A stretch of DNA of 64,000 bases from Gnetum montanum (Eukaryota; Streptophyta; Gnetopsida; Gnetales; Gnetaceae), in assembly GCA_015680685.1 (NCBI GenBank), contig MNCI01038230.1, positions 130,002 to 194,001 on the forward strand, read 5' to 3'. Under the pieces are notes generated by a model. It saw only the letters and a list, made by a program, of their open reading frames with translations, was not told the DNA's origin and did not search any database. A program made the position numbers and the translations under genes. Shown here piece after piece: positions 35,641-47,173 of this stretch. Every line of letters starts with the position of its first letter. Position 1 is the first letter of the stretch.

Positions 35641-35990
35641 TTTTTCAGGCGGTAATCACAAATGACGTTGACTCTTAGAGCCTGCAATTCAAAACAACAG
35701 CCGTGCCCGACGCTGATGCATTCATTATCACCATACCGATCCACTAAACGTGGCAACAGAGACACGAAGGCACACTAAGACAGGTGTATAACCAAATCCA
35801 CAGAGCATGAGATATTTTAACTGATACTGGAGTTGCAGTTTTATCTATTGGTGAAGACTTACCTTTAATTTAATTAATTTAATTATTCCAAGTCTTCAAA
35901 CATTATTTTTCAAACATTATTATATAGGTTACTACCCATAAATATTTGTAATATTAATATTAAAATATTTGTAATATTTACAAATATTCA
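35641..35990. other. Gap between H3 pseudogene and Copia-like LTR
   Basis: A pyrimidine run followed by CAGG at about 35637-35650 looks like a splice acceptor. A later phrase (about 35686-35709) reads LQFKTTAV, resembling H3 LRFQSSAV, which could be a second damaged copy of that exon or chance. The rest is AT-rich and holds nothing recognisable. Confidence 0.3.
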
Positions 35991-37089
35991 TGTTAGCATA
36001 AATTCCTCCTAACTTTATGTATAACTTCCTAACTACATAACTTACCAACTAAATTGGTGGGAAATATCTCCTAACTAGTTGGGTAAGTTGTAACCTCCTT
36101 ACTTGGGAGAAAAGTTAGCTAAGATATTTTAGAATGTAACTACCTTTTGAGCCCTATAAAAAGGCTTTAGGGGTAAGAGGAAAAAAAAGGAGGGGGAGGA
36201 CAATATATCACACACTTGGGATATCTCACTTGGAGATACCACTTGGGGTCTTGGAAGATTTGTAAAGAAGATTGCTTGTAAGATGGCTTGCTAAAGAAAA
36301 TATTTCAGCCTCTTTGTCATAGTCTTGTGAGTTATGTTTTTTATTTTTTATTTTGTTCAAATTGTTTAGCTATTGGTTTAGATAGTATCATCCTTGGCAA
36401 GTAATTTTGGGATTTTTAGATTGCTCTTATTGTTCTTGTTGCACGATAGAAATTTCTATTAAATTTTTGCCATAGAAGCGTTTGTGTTTGAAAGCCTTAA
36501 GAGCATTTTAGTAGTAAATTTTATTATTGTGCAACATATAGGAACCACTATTGGGATTGTTGTAAGAGAGCCTCTGCTTATAGTCAAGCCGTTGAACAAT
36601 TCAATAGTCAAGAGGGTTCAGAAAATATTTGGTATTTTGATGGGACCAGAATAGCTTCATTTTATCTTTAAAGTGAATCTCCATGGTATTTCAATCATAA
36701 ATTGTCAACTCTTTTGAAGGTTCTGTTAAATGCAATTGTTGACATCCATTATCTAGCCAAAATGGAGTCTCATACGTGATAGTTTACGCAGCAATTTTTT
36801 GGTAGCATAGTAGGATTGTCTTGAAGGAATTGCTTATTTGAGCCTTGGGAGTTTGAACAATTCATAGTTATTGAATTTGGGATACCTTTATTGTAAAGTG
36901 TTTACTCATGTCATTTTACCTTGTTTAAACATTTGAGGTCTACAAAAATCTACTTTCTTTTCTATCTATTTCCATTGAATCCTGCTCTATTTCTAGTTTT
37001 CTTGTGGAACTATCTCTTTTTCTAGGGAAAATTAGAAGTAGATTCGTGGAGTTGTGCTCAAATGTTTTTGCAAAATTTTATTTGTTACA
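35991..37089 (+). mobile_element. Copia-like 5' LTR
   Basis: It starts TGTTAGCATA and ends TTTGTTACA, with a TATA-like CCTATAAAAAGGC at about 36149-36161. It is followed after two bases by TAGGTATTATAA (37092-37103), a decayed match to TGGTATCAGAGC, the primer site for initiator tRNA-Met used by most Copia elements. This marks it as a 5' LTR on the plus strand. Little of the internal region survives: about 300 bases follow before element F sequence resumes. Confidence 0.55.
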
Positions 37090-37103
37090 AGTAGGTATTA
37101 TAA

Positions 37104-37410
37104 GGACCGCATAGACTAGGCAATTGAAAAAAATAGGAAACCTCAACAATTCACAGTACTTGGCAAAGTTGGCTGAATCTCTCTAAGATAAGTTATTTGT
37201 AGTTTACACACAATGCAATCATTTCATTTTCACAACCGCACACCGCAACAGCACACACACATACTCACATTAACTACTAAGTCTATTTGGAGGTATCTGG
37301 GCCTTGGTGTTGCTAGAGACCAGCAAGCACCTAAATCCTATTCGAGGACACTCGTTGGCTATTGCGTCCCAAATGGTCACCAACACCTATGTGTGTTTAC
37401 CTCTTAGTGT
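37104..37410 (+). pseudogene. Truncated internal region after the Copia-like LTR
   Basis: A short stretch with NLNNSQYLAKLAESL-like reading at about 37141-37186, followed by low-complexity CACACACA. It is too short to assign. The break to element F spacer lies near 37410-37440. Confidence 0.3.
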
Positions 37411-37429
37411 CATCTATGGTTACAACACA

Positions 37430-39510
37430 TTTGTGAATTAGTATATATAATATGCAACTTAGGATATTTGTATATGTTATCTCATTAATTAGTTACACTT
37501 GGCTATGATTGGACCATGGTAGATTGATTATTTTATTAATTAATTTTTTATTATAAGTATCACCAGAGCTCATTGAAAGGGTTTAACTCCCATAATTTGG
37601 TGTTTTAATGTTGATTCCTTAGTTAAACCTTTGTGGGAGCTAGAAAAATGTTAAAACATTTTCTATCAAAAATAGCATGTTTTTGGCCTCCATGACTAAG
37701 AGCTTATCTTTGGGAGCTACAAGGTCAAAGCACAAAGTGATTTGGACAAATGGTTAGAAAGTTATTGGCTCTTGAAGGTTTTGGGCTTTGAAAATTGTAG
37801 AAAATCCTTCAGTGTTTGAGAGAAAATGTGAAAATTTAAAAGGGGGTTGTGCATATACATAGGATTGTTTTGCTATGTCAACAAGACCATGTATATGCAT
37901 GGGCTTCATCAACAGGGCCTTGTTTACAAAATTCATAAAAGAAAATTTTATATTGGAACATTTCAAAAAATATAAGGAATTTTTGAATGAATTTTGGATC
38001 TATGGATTCCAAAAAAGCCAAGAATATGATGAAATCATTGAATAGGATCTTTGAAACCTCAAAAATTTAAAATTTGATGAAGAAGTATGAATTGAAGAAA
38101 ATAATTAAAGGAGCACACAGTCAGATGTAGAAGATGGATGCACAAAAGATACTAATTGCAAAAATGCCTAATGATAAGGTGCTTAATGAATCCAACTAAG
38201 AGATATGGAAGTGGATCCTACCCATAGCAAGCACATGTCCTATTTTCACTTACATAACCTTAACCCAAGAAGTCCATGGGCCCCATAGGTGAGTAATGAT
38301 TTATGAAAGCTAAGGATCAAAATTGAGAATATTCTACGAAAGAATTCAAGTACGTTAGACAAAGACAATAAACAAGAACATGAACATTGGTAGTGAGGTG
38401 AGTTATGAGCTACATGGATGGATGATGGAGAAGGTGGAATGGAGTTCTGAATTGAGTTCATAAGAAGTCCCTTATGGATTTATGTTTAAATGACCTAAGA
38501 AGGTTCATCCTAAGTCTAGACCAAAGCCAACCACTTTTGGTAACTTTGCATCACCACTCTAAGATTGAGCCACCCACTTGAGAGACAAGAGTGCTCCCAC
38601 AAAACAACCACCATTCTTGAAGAAGAAGAAAAGAGAAGTAGAAAGTGAGAGAGGGGCTTAGTTAGAGGGGTCCTTCAAGCATGGGTAACATGTCTTTCTA
38701 GTTCCATAACTAGTGCTTGTAGCCTGTTTATTTGTCTAATGGATGTGCTTTGAATTTTCACCATTTCTGTTTCATTTTTTTTGTTTCTTTTCTTTTTCTC
38801 TCTCCTTTTTTACTTTTTTTTTCTGATGGGAACCACATCATACAAAGACTTATTTAACTTCCTATTTATGATTAACAAAGAATGGCAAGAGATCTATAAA
38901 AACACTCATGTACCCAAGTAAGTAAAAGAGTATGAAGAGTATTGAATCCCCTTGAAGTCACACCCTGTGCAAATATTTGAATCCTTTTTAATTCTTATAA
39001 CCACTAAGGTGACAAATTTATTAAAGGTTTATTTAATAAAAGCGACCTCATATTTCCAAAATGGGAAAAACCATAAATTTTTTGGATGGGTGGATGTCGT
39101 GGACTCACTGTTTGTTTTATGAAAAAAGAAACCATGTCTTAGTTATTAGTATAAAAATTCAAAAATAGAAACAAGACATTAGCAAACAAAAACATTAAGC
39201 ACAAACCACCATTAGCAATGCCTATAGAACCATTGTGTCCTATTAGCACAAATCACATTTATAAGAAAAAATTAGAAAATCACACTAAAATAAAGTAAAA
39301 TATATAAGAAAGTGTAAAATATTGAAGGAAAATTTAAATGTATTGATAAAGGTGTAAAACAAAAAATGGTGTTAAATAGGAAAAAGTTTTAAAGTCAAAA
39401 AGATGTAAAATAAAAAATATGCAAAAAAAAACTATGTGTAAAACAAAAAATAGAAAAATTGAGAAGCCATGTATATGATTAGCATGGATGGCCATTTCCC
39501 CCCATGACTG
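37430..39510 (-). other. Element F spacer between integrase and ORF-X
   Basis: Non-coding and homologous to 61870-63380 of element J in the same orientation and to the spacers of B and C in the other. It includes a polypurine-like CAGTCATGGGGGG (minus, about 39489-39503) at the coding end and the conserved hairpin (38742-38839). Confidence 0.75.
38742..38839 (-). other. Spacer hairpin, element F
   Basis: On the minus strand the outer arms are GATGTG and CACATC, still fully paired although one base pair differs from GGTGTG/CACACC in B and C. The inner arms are TTCCCAT and ATGG-T-GAA, paired with one bulged T. The loop is a long A/G-rich run. Confidence 0.65.
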
Positions 39511-39539
39511 AGTTGGAACAAGGAGATCCAAAAAATTAT

Positions 39540-40720
39540 TGATTGAGGTATTTGTTGCACTGGTTTGCTTGGGCTTGTGGAAAGGTTTTACTTGTTGGAT
39601 GTTGATTAACTACTTCTTGTTTGGGCTTTTAGGTTTGTATATGATCATTACCCCATAAGGAAAGGTTTCATTGATTATATAAGGCCCCTACCACAATGTT
39701 TGAAATTTGATTTTTTGAGGAACATGTGTAGGGTTCTAGTAGAGGACCTTATCTCCAAGTTGAATTTTGATCCTTCTAATTCTTAGATTATGTCATTGTT
39801 TGTTGAATGTCTTGTGCGATTCATTCAAGGATAGGGCCACTAATCAATTTTCATCTAGCATATTTAGTTTGATCAGTCTTTCTTTTTGTGCCAGACTTAG
39901 GTCAAGGTCCAGGTCATAGGATGTTAAGAGTGTATAGAGCTTAGATTGAACTGGGAGAATTAGAAGTTTTCTATACATCAAATCATAGGGGGAGTAGCCA
40001 ATAGGAAGTTTCTATGTTAAGTAGTAGGCCCAAAGGGCATTTTTGAGTTTCATGCTCTAATCTCTCCTATATCTGCTAACAGTTCTTGTTAGAATATTTG
40101 TGATATTCCTATTTGTAACATTTGGTTAATCATTGGCTTGGGGATGATAGGATGTTGTTAATTTATGTTCAACCCCCAAGTGTTGCATGAGTTTTCAAAA
40201 AGTGGTACTTATGAAGTGTGTTCCATTATTAGAAATTACTGCAAGTGGCATCCCAAATTTTTTTACAATGTGCTATTGTACAAATCGAGTAGTAGTGGAT
40301 GATGTGCAATCAACGACAGCTGCTTCTTTGGTATGGTAGTTAATGGCTATGATAATATAGGCCTTTCCATTGGACATGGGTGTGATGGAACCTATGAAAT
40401 CTATGCCCCATATGTCAAAGGATTCTAGTGGTTGAATCCACTATTAAGGATCCTCCATTTGTGTAGTCATCCCACCATCTTATTGATAGCACTCATAGGA
40501 TTGGACAAACTAGTGTATATCCCTTAAGATTGTGGGCCAATAGTATCCTACCATAAATATTTCTATGGATATGTGTCTCCCTACATAGTGGCCTCTAGAG
40601 AGGCCTTCGTGAGCATCCTGGAGAATGCATAATTGATTCACATCAGGGACAAAACAATGAACCAGGTCATTGGTGCACACCTTGTAAAGATGTCCATTGA
40701 TTACCATCAAGTGCTTAGCC
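39540..40720 (-). pseudogene. Element F integrase
   Basis: The minus strand shows the zinc-binding segment ILQDAHEGLSRGHYVGRHIS then GYYWPTILRDIH (40510-40640). The core starts WGIDFIGSITPMSNGKAYII, keeping the first aspartate (about 40400-40345). The second catalytic site reads VISNNGTHF in place of SDNGT, so D became N. The third region reads YHPQANDQPNVTNRN, so the usual glutamate is gone. The C-terminal part with GPYIINETFPYGVMIIY is near 39680. TAG and TAA stops interrupt it. The enzyme cannot be active. Confidence 0.82.
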
Positions 40721-41057
40721 TAATGAAAATACTGTTATTTCATTTTGTAGTCTAGATCTTGTGGCATTTCTTGAGTGGTAAGGTAATTAAGGATGTCATC
40801 ATACCATTTGGATTTTGTGGGAATCTATTCATTAATTACATCAAAAAAGAGGAGTTCATCTAGGAATTGATCAAAGAGTGGGCTCTCTTCCTCTTTATCA
40901 TCCCATCATAATTGAGAGAGATGGTTAGTGACTACATTCTCAGTTCCCTTTCAATTTACCATCGTGAGATTGAATTATTGCAAGATCACAAGCCACCATA
41001 TAACATAGGAGCTTACCATTGGCTTGTTCATTAGGAAGAGGATGACATTGTGATTAG
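40721..41057 (-). pseudogene. Element F RNase H, C-terminal part
   Basis: Minus strand: HNVILFLMNKPMVSSYVIWW then LVIL.FNLTMV (about 40975-41045), followed by GTENVVTNHLSQL, the family ending (ENVVADHLSRL). The N-terminal part lies across element C at 48028-48130. ATTAG (41053-41057) is the target duplication made by C. Confidence 0.8.
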
Positions 41058-41825
41058 TGATGGGACACGATATCACATCAACTACAATATCACAACCTAT
41101 CACCTTGTCTATAAATAAGAGGAGGCTTTTCCTTGTTTGGAAATCTAGATCTAGACCCTTAGCCAAACTATAGTAGTTTTACCATTCTAGAGTTAGAATA
41201 ATTTCCATGTGCCTGTAGTAGGAGTCTCAAAGTGAACGGATCTTTATTTGATCAAATTGTACCTGAGCACATAGTTGTATATGGAAATAAAGACGAACTT
41301 TCTGATAAACCTTGCAGTATATGGACTAAGCTATATAGAAATTAATTAGTGTTAAATGCTTAATTTCTTTGTTAGATAATTAATCCTTCTCAACCCTTAA
41401 CTCTCTTAGTTAAGTGCATTTAGTACGACTGCTTCGAGCATGTGTGTAACGTTTGGTAACCTAGTAACGAATAGCATTTGGTAATCCTAGTAGCATTGCA
41501 TTGGTTCAAGGTGTGTACGGCAAGTGGGAATGGATACCGATGCTAAGAGAATTAGAACTTAGTTAATGAAAGTAGTCACTTAGTTTGTTCATCCTTTCCT
41601 CTTAGCATAAGGTGATAAAAAGATAAAAGATATAAAAATCATATACCTCAAACTTACTTAACGATACAACCGTGACAATACAAGTGAGTTTGGGAAGAGA
41701 ACGATTGATCAACCTTAAGTGTTCCATTAGGGTGCATAAGTACTTAGTCCTTGGAGTTTGACTGGAGTGCACGTGAGACACTCGTATTTGTATGGTTGAG
41801 TATAGGGGTACCTCGCCACTCATCA
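41058..41825 (+). mobile_element. Element C 5' LTR
   Basis: Starts TGATGGGACACGATATC and ends CCACTCATCA. TATA-like CTATAAATAA is at 41109-41118. In a 150-base stretch aligned by eye with the 3' LTR I count about 15 mismatches, so the insertion is not recent. It is shorter than its partner because the U3 has fewer GATATC-type words. Confidence 0.88.
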
Positions 41826-41826
41826 T

Positions 41827-41844
41827 TGGAACCGTTGTCAGGGA
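41827..41844 (+). promoter_or_regulatory. Element C primer binding site (tRNA-Asp type)
   Basis: TGGAACCGTTGTCAGGGA differs from TGGCGCCGTTGCCGGGGA, the complement of plant tRNA-Asp, at four positions; three are C-to-T or G-to-A changes. It begins two bases after the LTR end. Athila elements use the same tRNA. Confidence 0.82.
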
Positions 41845-41940
41845 CCTAGTTGTTTGTGTGCTACGTAGAACATAGGAATTCATTCACATCGTTGGGAGCT
41901 AGAACGAACCCTTAGGGTTGATCAAACGAAAAACAACATA

Positions 41941-44540
41941 ATGGTAAACAACACACCAAACAAGATGAAAATGTCTTCTTCTTCACACAAAAGCACTTAA
42001 CCACCTAGGAACAACACAAGAGACAATTGACAACACAACACACATAACCAAGAACTACCAGTTCCTCAACAATTTAGTGTGGTATATATTCATTACGATG
42101 AATATATACCTGACTTTACCTTTGTCTTCCATCAAGATGAGAAAATTCGTTGGAGAGACTTGGAGGGTAACATAGTGTTGCCTCTAGATAGAGTAGCCCC
42201 CAACATGCTCCTTCGTGCCCTTGCACGAATTGGCATGTCATAGTTATACGCTGAGTACATTGCATGTGATTACAACTCAAGGGATTACCATCCCAGAAAA
42301 CAATAATGTCAATGGGACTTGTGACAGGAGAGTTACTATACATTGTTGAAGGGCAAAGGGCCCCATAACGCTCCAGTTGTCTTAAGCGAAATTGAGGGTG
42401 GTGAACTTATTTCAATGGGTTCTCCACAAAATGATGTTCTCCCTCCTAAAAATGGTGAGGAGGTGGTGTATTAGAACCTTCACTCCATGATTCACAACCC
42501 TAGTTCTGATCCTCATGAACACCAAGTGTTCATTGAGGGAACACAAACACATGATAAGGGTGGGCATTTTGATCGTCATCACGATCGGGGTCGAGACCAT
42601 TGAAGAGAAGGTAGGAAACATCATCATGGTGATGGTTCTCCTTCTTCTTCACCTTCATCATCACACTCACCCTCTCCTTCAACCTCAGGATGTAGTCACA
42701 AGGAGCCTAACCGTGAGGATGAGGGTAAGGGAAATGAGAAACCTCGACGAGAGAGTCAAGAGCAAGGACAAGGGCATTCTAGAGAATCACGACATGGAAA
42801 AAGGAAAAGTAGGGAACCACATAGACATCACCGATGCTACAAAAGAAATGACCATGAAGAACCCCTACTTGCAACTTGAAGCATGTTAGACACTACGGAG
42901 GCTGTTAGAATTTCTACAAGGCACTAGAAAGATAACAGGATCAAGAGATTAGACATGAATAATATCCCATGATTTGAGGGGGGATAGAACATTGATCCTT
43001 AGAACCATTTACAGAAATTTCATGATGCATGTGCCTTGCAGAATATTTAGAATGAGTGTCAAAAATTAAAGTTATTCCCAAGGACACTAGTAAAGTTGGT
43101 ACTGGTCCTTAGAATCAAAATCCATTCGAAGGTGAAGTACAATGCTAGAACTATTTAATGATAAGTATCAAATCTACTCCCAAGTGTCCAACCTACGAAA
43201 GCAAATCCAAGGATGGAAGTAGGGAAATCATGTTGGATGCTACTATGGGTTGTTATTATGCACTATTACATCATTTCCTGGGCCATGGTTATTCGCAACA
43301 GGATCAACTATGCCATCTCATAGATGGACTTAGGCATGAAACTAGGAGAACCCTTGGAACGTATGCCCAAGGGAGATTATTTGAGCTTAGGTCCCATCAG
43401 ATCCATAGATTGCTAGAGAAAGTAGCTAAGGAAGAAGGAGAGCTACATAAGAGAGAAAGTGCAGAAGAGTACAACTGCGATCCTTTCCTATGAAAAAGGG
43501 GAGTAAGATTCTGTGAGGAGGAGGATGAGTCACCATTCATGGAGATGGTGAATAGGAAAACTTTGCCACTCCAAAAATTAATAATAGAAGTGTCAGCCAA
43601 GGTAGATCAAATGTGGGACTCCTTAGATAGTAGATTTAAAACTATTCTAAAAATCATAGAGGAGTCTATGGAGTGAAGTAGTGACCATGATAGAAAGAAA
43701 AAGAGGGATTTGGACCATGCACATAACAAAGGTAAGGGTAAAATGGCTACACCAAAGAGGTTGTGGATTTTGATACAAACAATGATAGTGGATATGAGAT
43801 ATGCTAGTACAACCATCCTAAGGGATGTTGCCCAATAATCTCACATCTGCAAGAGTCTGGGATGTATGCACTTAATCCATGACTTAACAAATAGCAAGCA
43901 CCCCAACAGTTACTATATCCCCAAGGTAACCTGAGGTAGTTCCACCAACCATTAACGTATTATCCAAGTGGAACTCTGCCACAACCTATTGAGCAACACC
44001 AACAATGGCAATACCCATAGTCATGGGGGATGCCGCTGCTGAGACAACAATACCCTTACTGGAAATCAGATCCATATGGCTACTATGTGTAGCAGCCAAT
44101 CTCTCCACATGACTTTGTCAGTCACATGACCCCACAATCTTACTACCAAGCTTAGGAGTACTAGAGGACTCCTTCTCATAAGAGAGACACACCACATGCA
44201 TACCATCCTCCGAATCCATCCACATCTCTTACATTGATAGCTCCATTACCACCTGCTCCAACAATGCAAGGGGAACTCCCCACTCAACTGTAGCACTGCA
44301 ATGCTATGAGAGTTGTAAATCTTCAACCCACTACTGATTCTGAAAATTGTACAAGGAGAAGACCTTTCTTTAGAACTAACAATCCAAATAAGCTCTCACA
44401 ACCACAAGCGGTTGAGCCTCTAAACATTCCTCCACCAAATAAGGCTTCGGAGCTCCCTTCAAACCAAAAACAAAGCTCAATGCACACAGTTATATTAACA
44501 CATACTGTCACTAACTAGATCAAGGAGGGCCACCTTCCTA
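41941..44540 (+). pseudogene. Element C gag
   Basis: The structural protein of the virus-like particle. From ATG at 41941 one frame runs to about 43130 without any frameshift, interrupted only by TAA, TGA and TAG codons. The N-terminus includes VVYIHYDEYIPDFTFVFHQD (42079-42138), matching element F gag. A basic, histidine/arginine/serine-rich domain follows (42555-42840; for example HFDRHHDRGRDH). The capsid part continues in another frame after a shift near 43220, with FLGHGYSQQDQLCHLIDGLR and TYAQGRLFELRSHQIHRLLE (43278-43420), which fits the Athila capsid pattern. A proline/glutamine-rich stretch (43880-44300) leads to the protease. Confidence 0.82.
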
Positions 44541-45322
44541 GGAAATTCTCTGACCCTAGAAGCCCTCTCATCTATCTCCAAATCACTGGGAATGAACCTT
44601 GTAAAGCTCTTCTAGACTTAGGTTCTAGAGTCAACTTGATATCGGAAGAAATGTATAAAGCCTGGAACCTGCATCCACTAAAGAAGAGAAATATTCACTT
44701 TGAGCTCGTTGACTAGTCCATCACTGTTCCCTTGGGACTAGTGGAGGACATCATTACCACTATGTATAGTTGGTCATACCCAACTAATTTCCTAGTGATA
44801 CAAGTCAACAATTACAAGGGGGACTTCCCAATAATAATGGGAAGGTGATGGCTAAGTACCATAAATGCATGCCTAGGAATCTATGATATTTCCTTGGAAA
44901 TATCTATGGAAAACACTTGTGAGAAGATCGAGAGGAAGAAAGTTCCATGCATGACATATAGTGATACAGAGGGTGATGATGTACAGGAATGTTTAGCATT
45001 GCCTACATGCAACTGGTATGCTTGAGAAGTTAACATATAGAGGTGCCTGTATGTAGCAACCACACAATAAGAAAACACCTGGTGGTTGATAGTTAATCAA
45101 GAGAGAAACTCACCAACATGCATGGAACTAATTGGGGGACCAACCTGCATCCACATAGAAAGCATAGATATAATGGAGCAAGAGCATTGCCAACTTTCAA
45201 CCCTTAACATGAAAACATCAATTGGGAGAAGTTGGACACTTCTAAAAAATTCAAACAAGCACTCATTATTTTGGATCTCTCCCTTTCAATTTAGTCATGG
45301 GGGAGAAGGCCACCTATGCTGA
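44541..45322 (+). pseudogene. Element C protease and end of coding region
   Basis: Retropepsin, which would cleave the polyprotein. The active-site segment reads ALLDLGSRVNLISEEMYK (44605-44658). The second conserved block reads NYKGDFPIIMGR (44811-44846), a stop replaces the next codon (P or A in relatives), then WLSTINA. A tail of about 130 codons follows, with CMELIGGPTCIHIESID near 45120-45170, and ends at TGA 45320-45322. Normally RT would come next, but the sequence turns directly into spacer. Confidence 0.82.
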
Positions 45323-47157
45323 TCATTCAAGGCCCTCAGTTTCTTTTTAAGTTTTTATTTTACAATTTTTTTAAACTTTTCTTATTTTTTGTTTTGCAAC
45401 ATCATTCATAGTTTTTTGTTTATTTGTGTGATTATTTATTTTGTTAAGGTTTGTTACCTAATAAGTGCTCNATTCCATTGATTGCTAATGTTTGGTTTTT
45501 ACCTTTGAGTGATAATGTTGATACTTTGGTATGGTTCATTTGATATAATAGGCAATGAGTCCATATCATCCATACGTCCATGAATTTCTATGGTCTCTCT
45601 TGGCTTGGAACTGTACAGTCCCCTTCCTTAAACAATGAGAACTATCAACGTACGGGTGATTAGGCATTTTTCAAACTAAGGAAGGACTCAAGGATTGAAA
45701 AGGGTGTGACTTCAAGGGGATTTGATGCACTTGTGCTAGCCATTCTCTTGGGTGATTGAATATTTTCTTCTTGGGTTTTCCTTCCCATTCTAACATTACT
45801 CCATTATTGGGAAGCTAAGATAATAAAAATAATAAGTCTTTGCATGGTGTGGTTCTCACGAAAAAAAATAGTGAGAATTCAAAGCACACCCCTTAGACAA
45901 AATAATCATTTGGGCTACAACCACTAGTTATGGAACTAAAATAAGCATGTTCCCTCTAACTAAGGTCCTTCTTGCTTCCTACTTTCTCCTCTTTCATTTT
46001 GTCAAAATGGTGGTGACTCTTTGGTGGAGGCATTCTTGCTACTTTAGGTGGATGGATTGGCCAACTGTATTAATGCAAAGTCACTGGATGTGGTTTGTTT
46101 GAGGCTGGATTTGGAATGAGATCTACTAAGTCACATTAACCATTAATACACAAGGGGCTATACACCACCTTATTCTTGAGACTCCATTCCATTCTCTTCT
46201 TGCCATCATTCTTTCTCCATTATATACCTCATTGCTGGTTGTATCAATAGTCCATATTTTGGTTGATGCATTGTTTTCTTTTTTATAAATTCTTGTGGTT
46301 AAGACTTTAACTCTTATTTTCAAATGACATTTTTAGAGCCTATGGACTATTTGAATGTGGAATTGTCAGGGCATTAAGGGCATGAGGCTACTTTGGGGAG
46401 GACCCACTAGCATTCCTATTTGGTGTATCTATTAATTTCTTTCCCTTAAAAATTTCTGCAATAACCATTTATTTTGGTCATATCCATATTTGACATCCAT
46501 TTTATTGGTGTTACCATTGTTTCTTTTTCTTCATCTTTCTTATTCCTTCTCTTTTTCCATTCTATCGCTATAGGAGGTTCGCTTTCAGTCATGGGGGTCC
46601 TAGTTCAATTTTTTTGATTTTCTTTGAACACCTACACCTTGGATAGTCACCAATATTACATCACTAGATCAACATTAGCCATATCACAACTCAGCTAATG
46701 GACCTTACACTGAAGCAAGGTATCAATTGCATTATGATTCATTTACCCTTGCTAATATAAGACTATGTTCTCTGTGTAGATGGAAATCATACAAAAATGG
46801 ATTGGATATAGAGGGAACACTTGGAATGGATTGATGCTGAAGTAGTTATGCAAGGAACGAGATTGATGGCATGCTTATGGATGAACAACAAAAAGTGCAA
46901 TCTTGGTGTTGGCAGCAACAAACTTCTTCTTTCTTCTTTTCTCTTTCTCTCTTCTCTTCTCTCTTATCTCCCAGCTTCCAAATAAGGATAGATGTCAAAT
47001 GTGTATAGTGTTCACTCTTGTTGTCATGAACACTAATTTTGTCATGTTTTGTAATAATGATCCATTCACATGTCACCCCATCTACCATTAGTGTCATTCA
47101 AGTCAATAATCCTATACCTTACCAATATTTTGTAAGGAGCTTGAGGATGAGTTTTCA
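45323..47157 (+). other. Element C spacer
   Basis: Non-coding and homologous to the spacers of B and F. It starts after AGTCATGGGGGAG (45292-45304), carries the hairpin at 45846-45890, and contains a second polypurine-like CAGTCATGGGGGTCC at 46586-46600. One undetermined base lies at 45471. Confidence 0.75.
45846..45890 (+). other. Spacer hairpin, element C
   Basis: The outer arms GGTGTG and CACACC and the inner arms TTCTCAC and GTGAGAA all pair perfectly. The loop is GAAAAAAAATA. The inner arm differs from TTCCCAT/ATGGGAA in B and J at two positions, and both changes are matched on the opposite arm. Confidence 0.75.
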
Positions 47158-47173
47158 TTCAGTCATGGGGGTA
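47158..47173 (+). promoter_or_regulatory. Element C polypurine tract
   Basis: TTCAGTCATGGGGGTA immediately precedes the 3' LTR start TGATGGGAC. The same sequence precedes the LTRs of B and E. Confidence 0.8.

Noticed and set aside
35686-35709. Second H3 exon after an intron.
   Set aside because: The resemblance covers only eight residues, and the preceding sequence already contains the matching H3 segment. It may be chance.
41827-41844. tRNA gene.
   Set aside because: Only the 18-base complement of a tRNA-Asp 3' end is present, at a retrotransposon primer site. No cloverleaf is found there or elsewhere in the window.
41941-43130. Reassigned stop codons (TAG, TAA and TGA read as amino acids).
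   Set aside because: The same pattern affects active-site residues and primer sites, where C-to-T and G-to-A changes are also seen. Decay by deamination is the simpler explanation.
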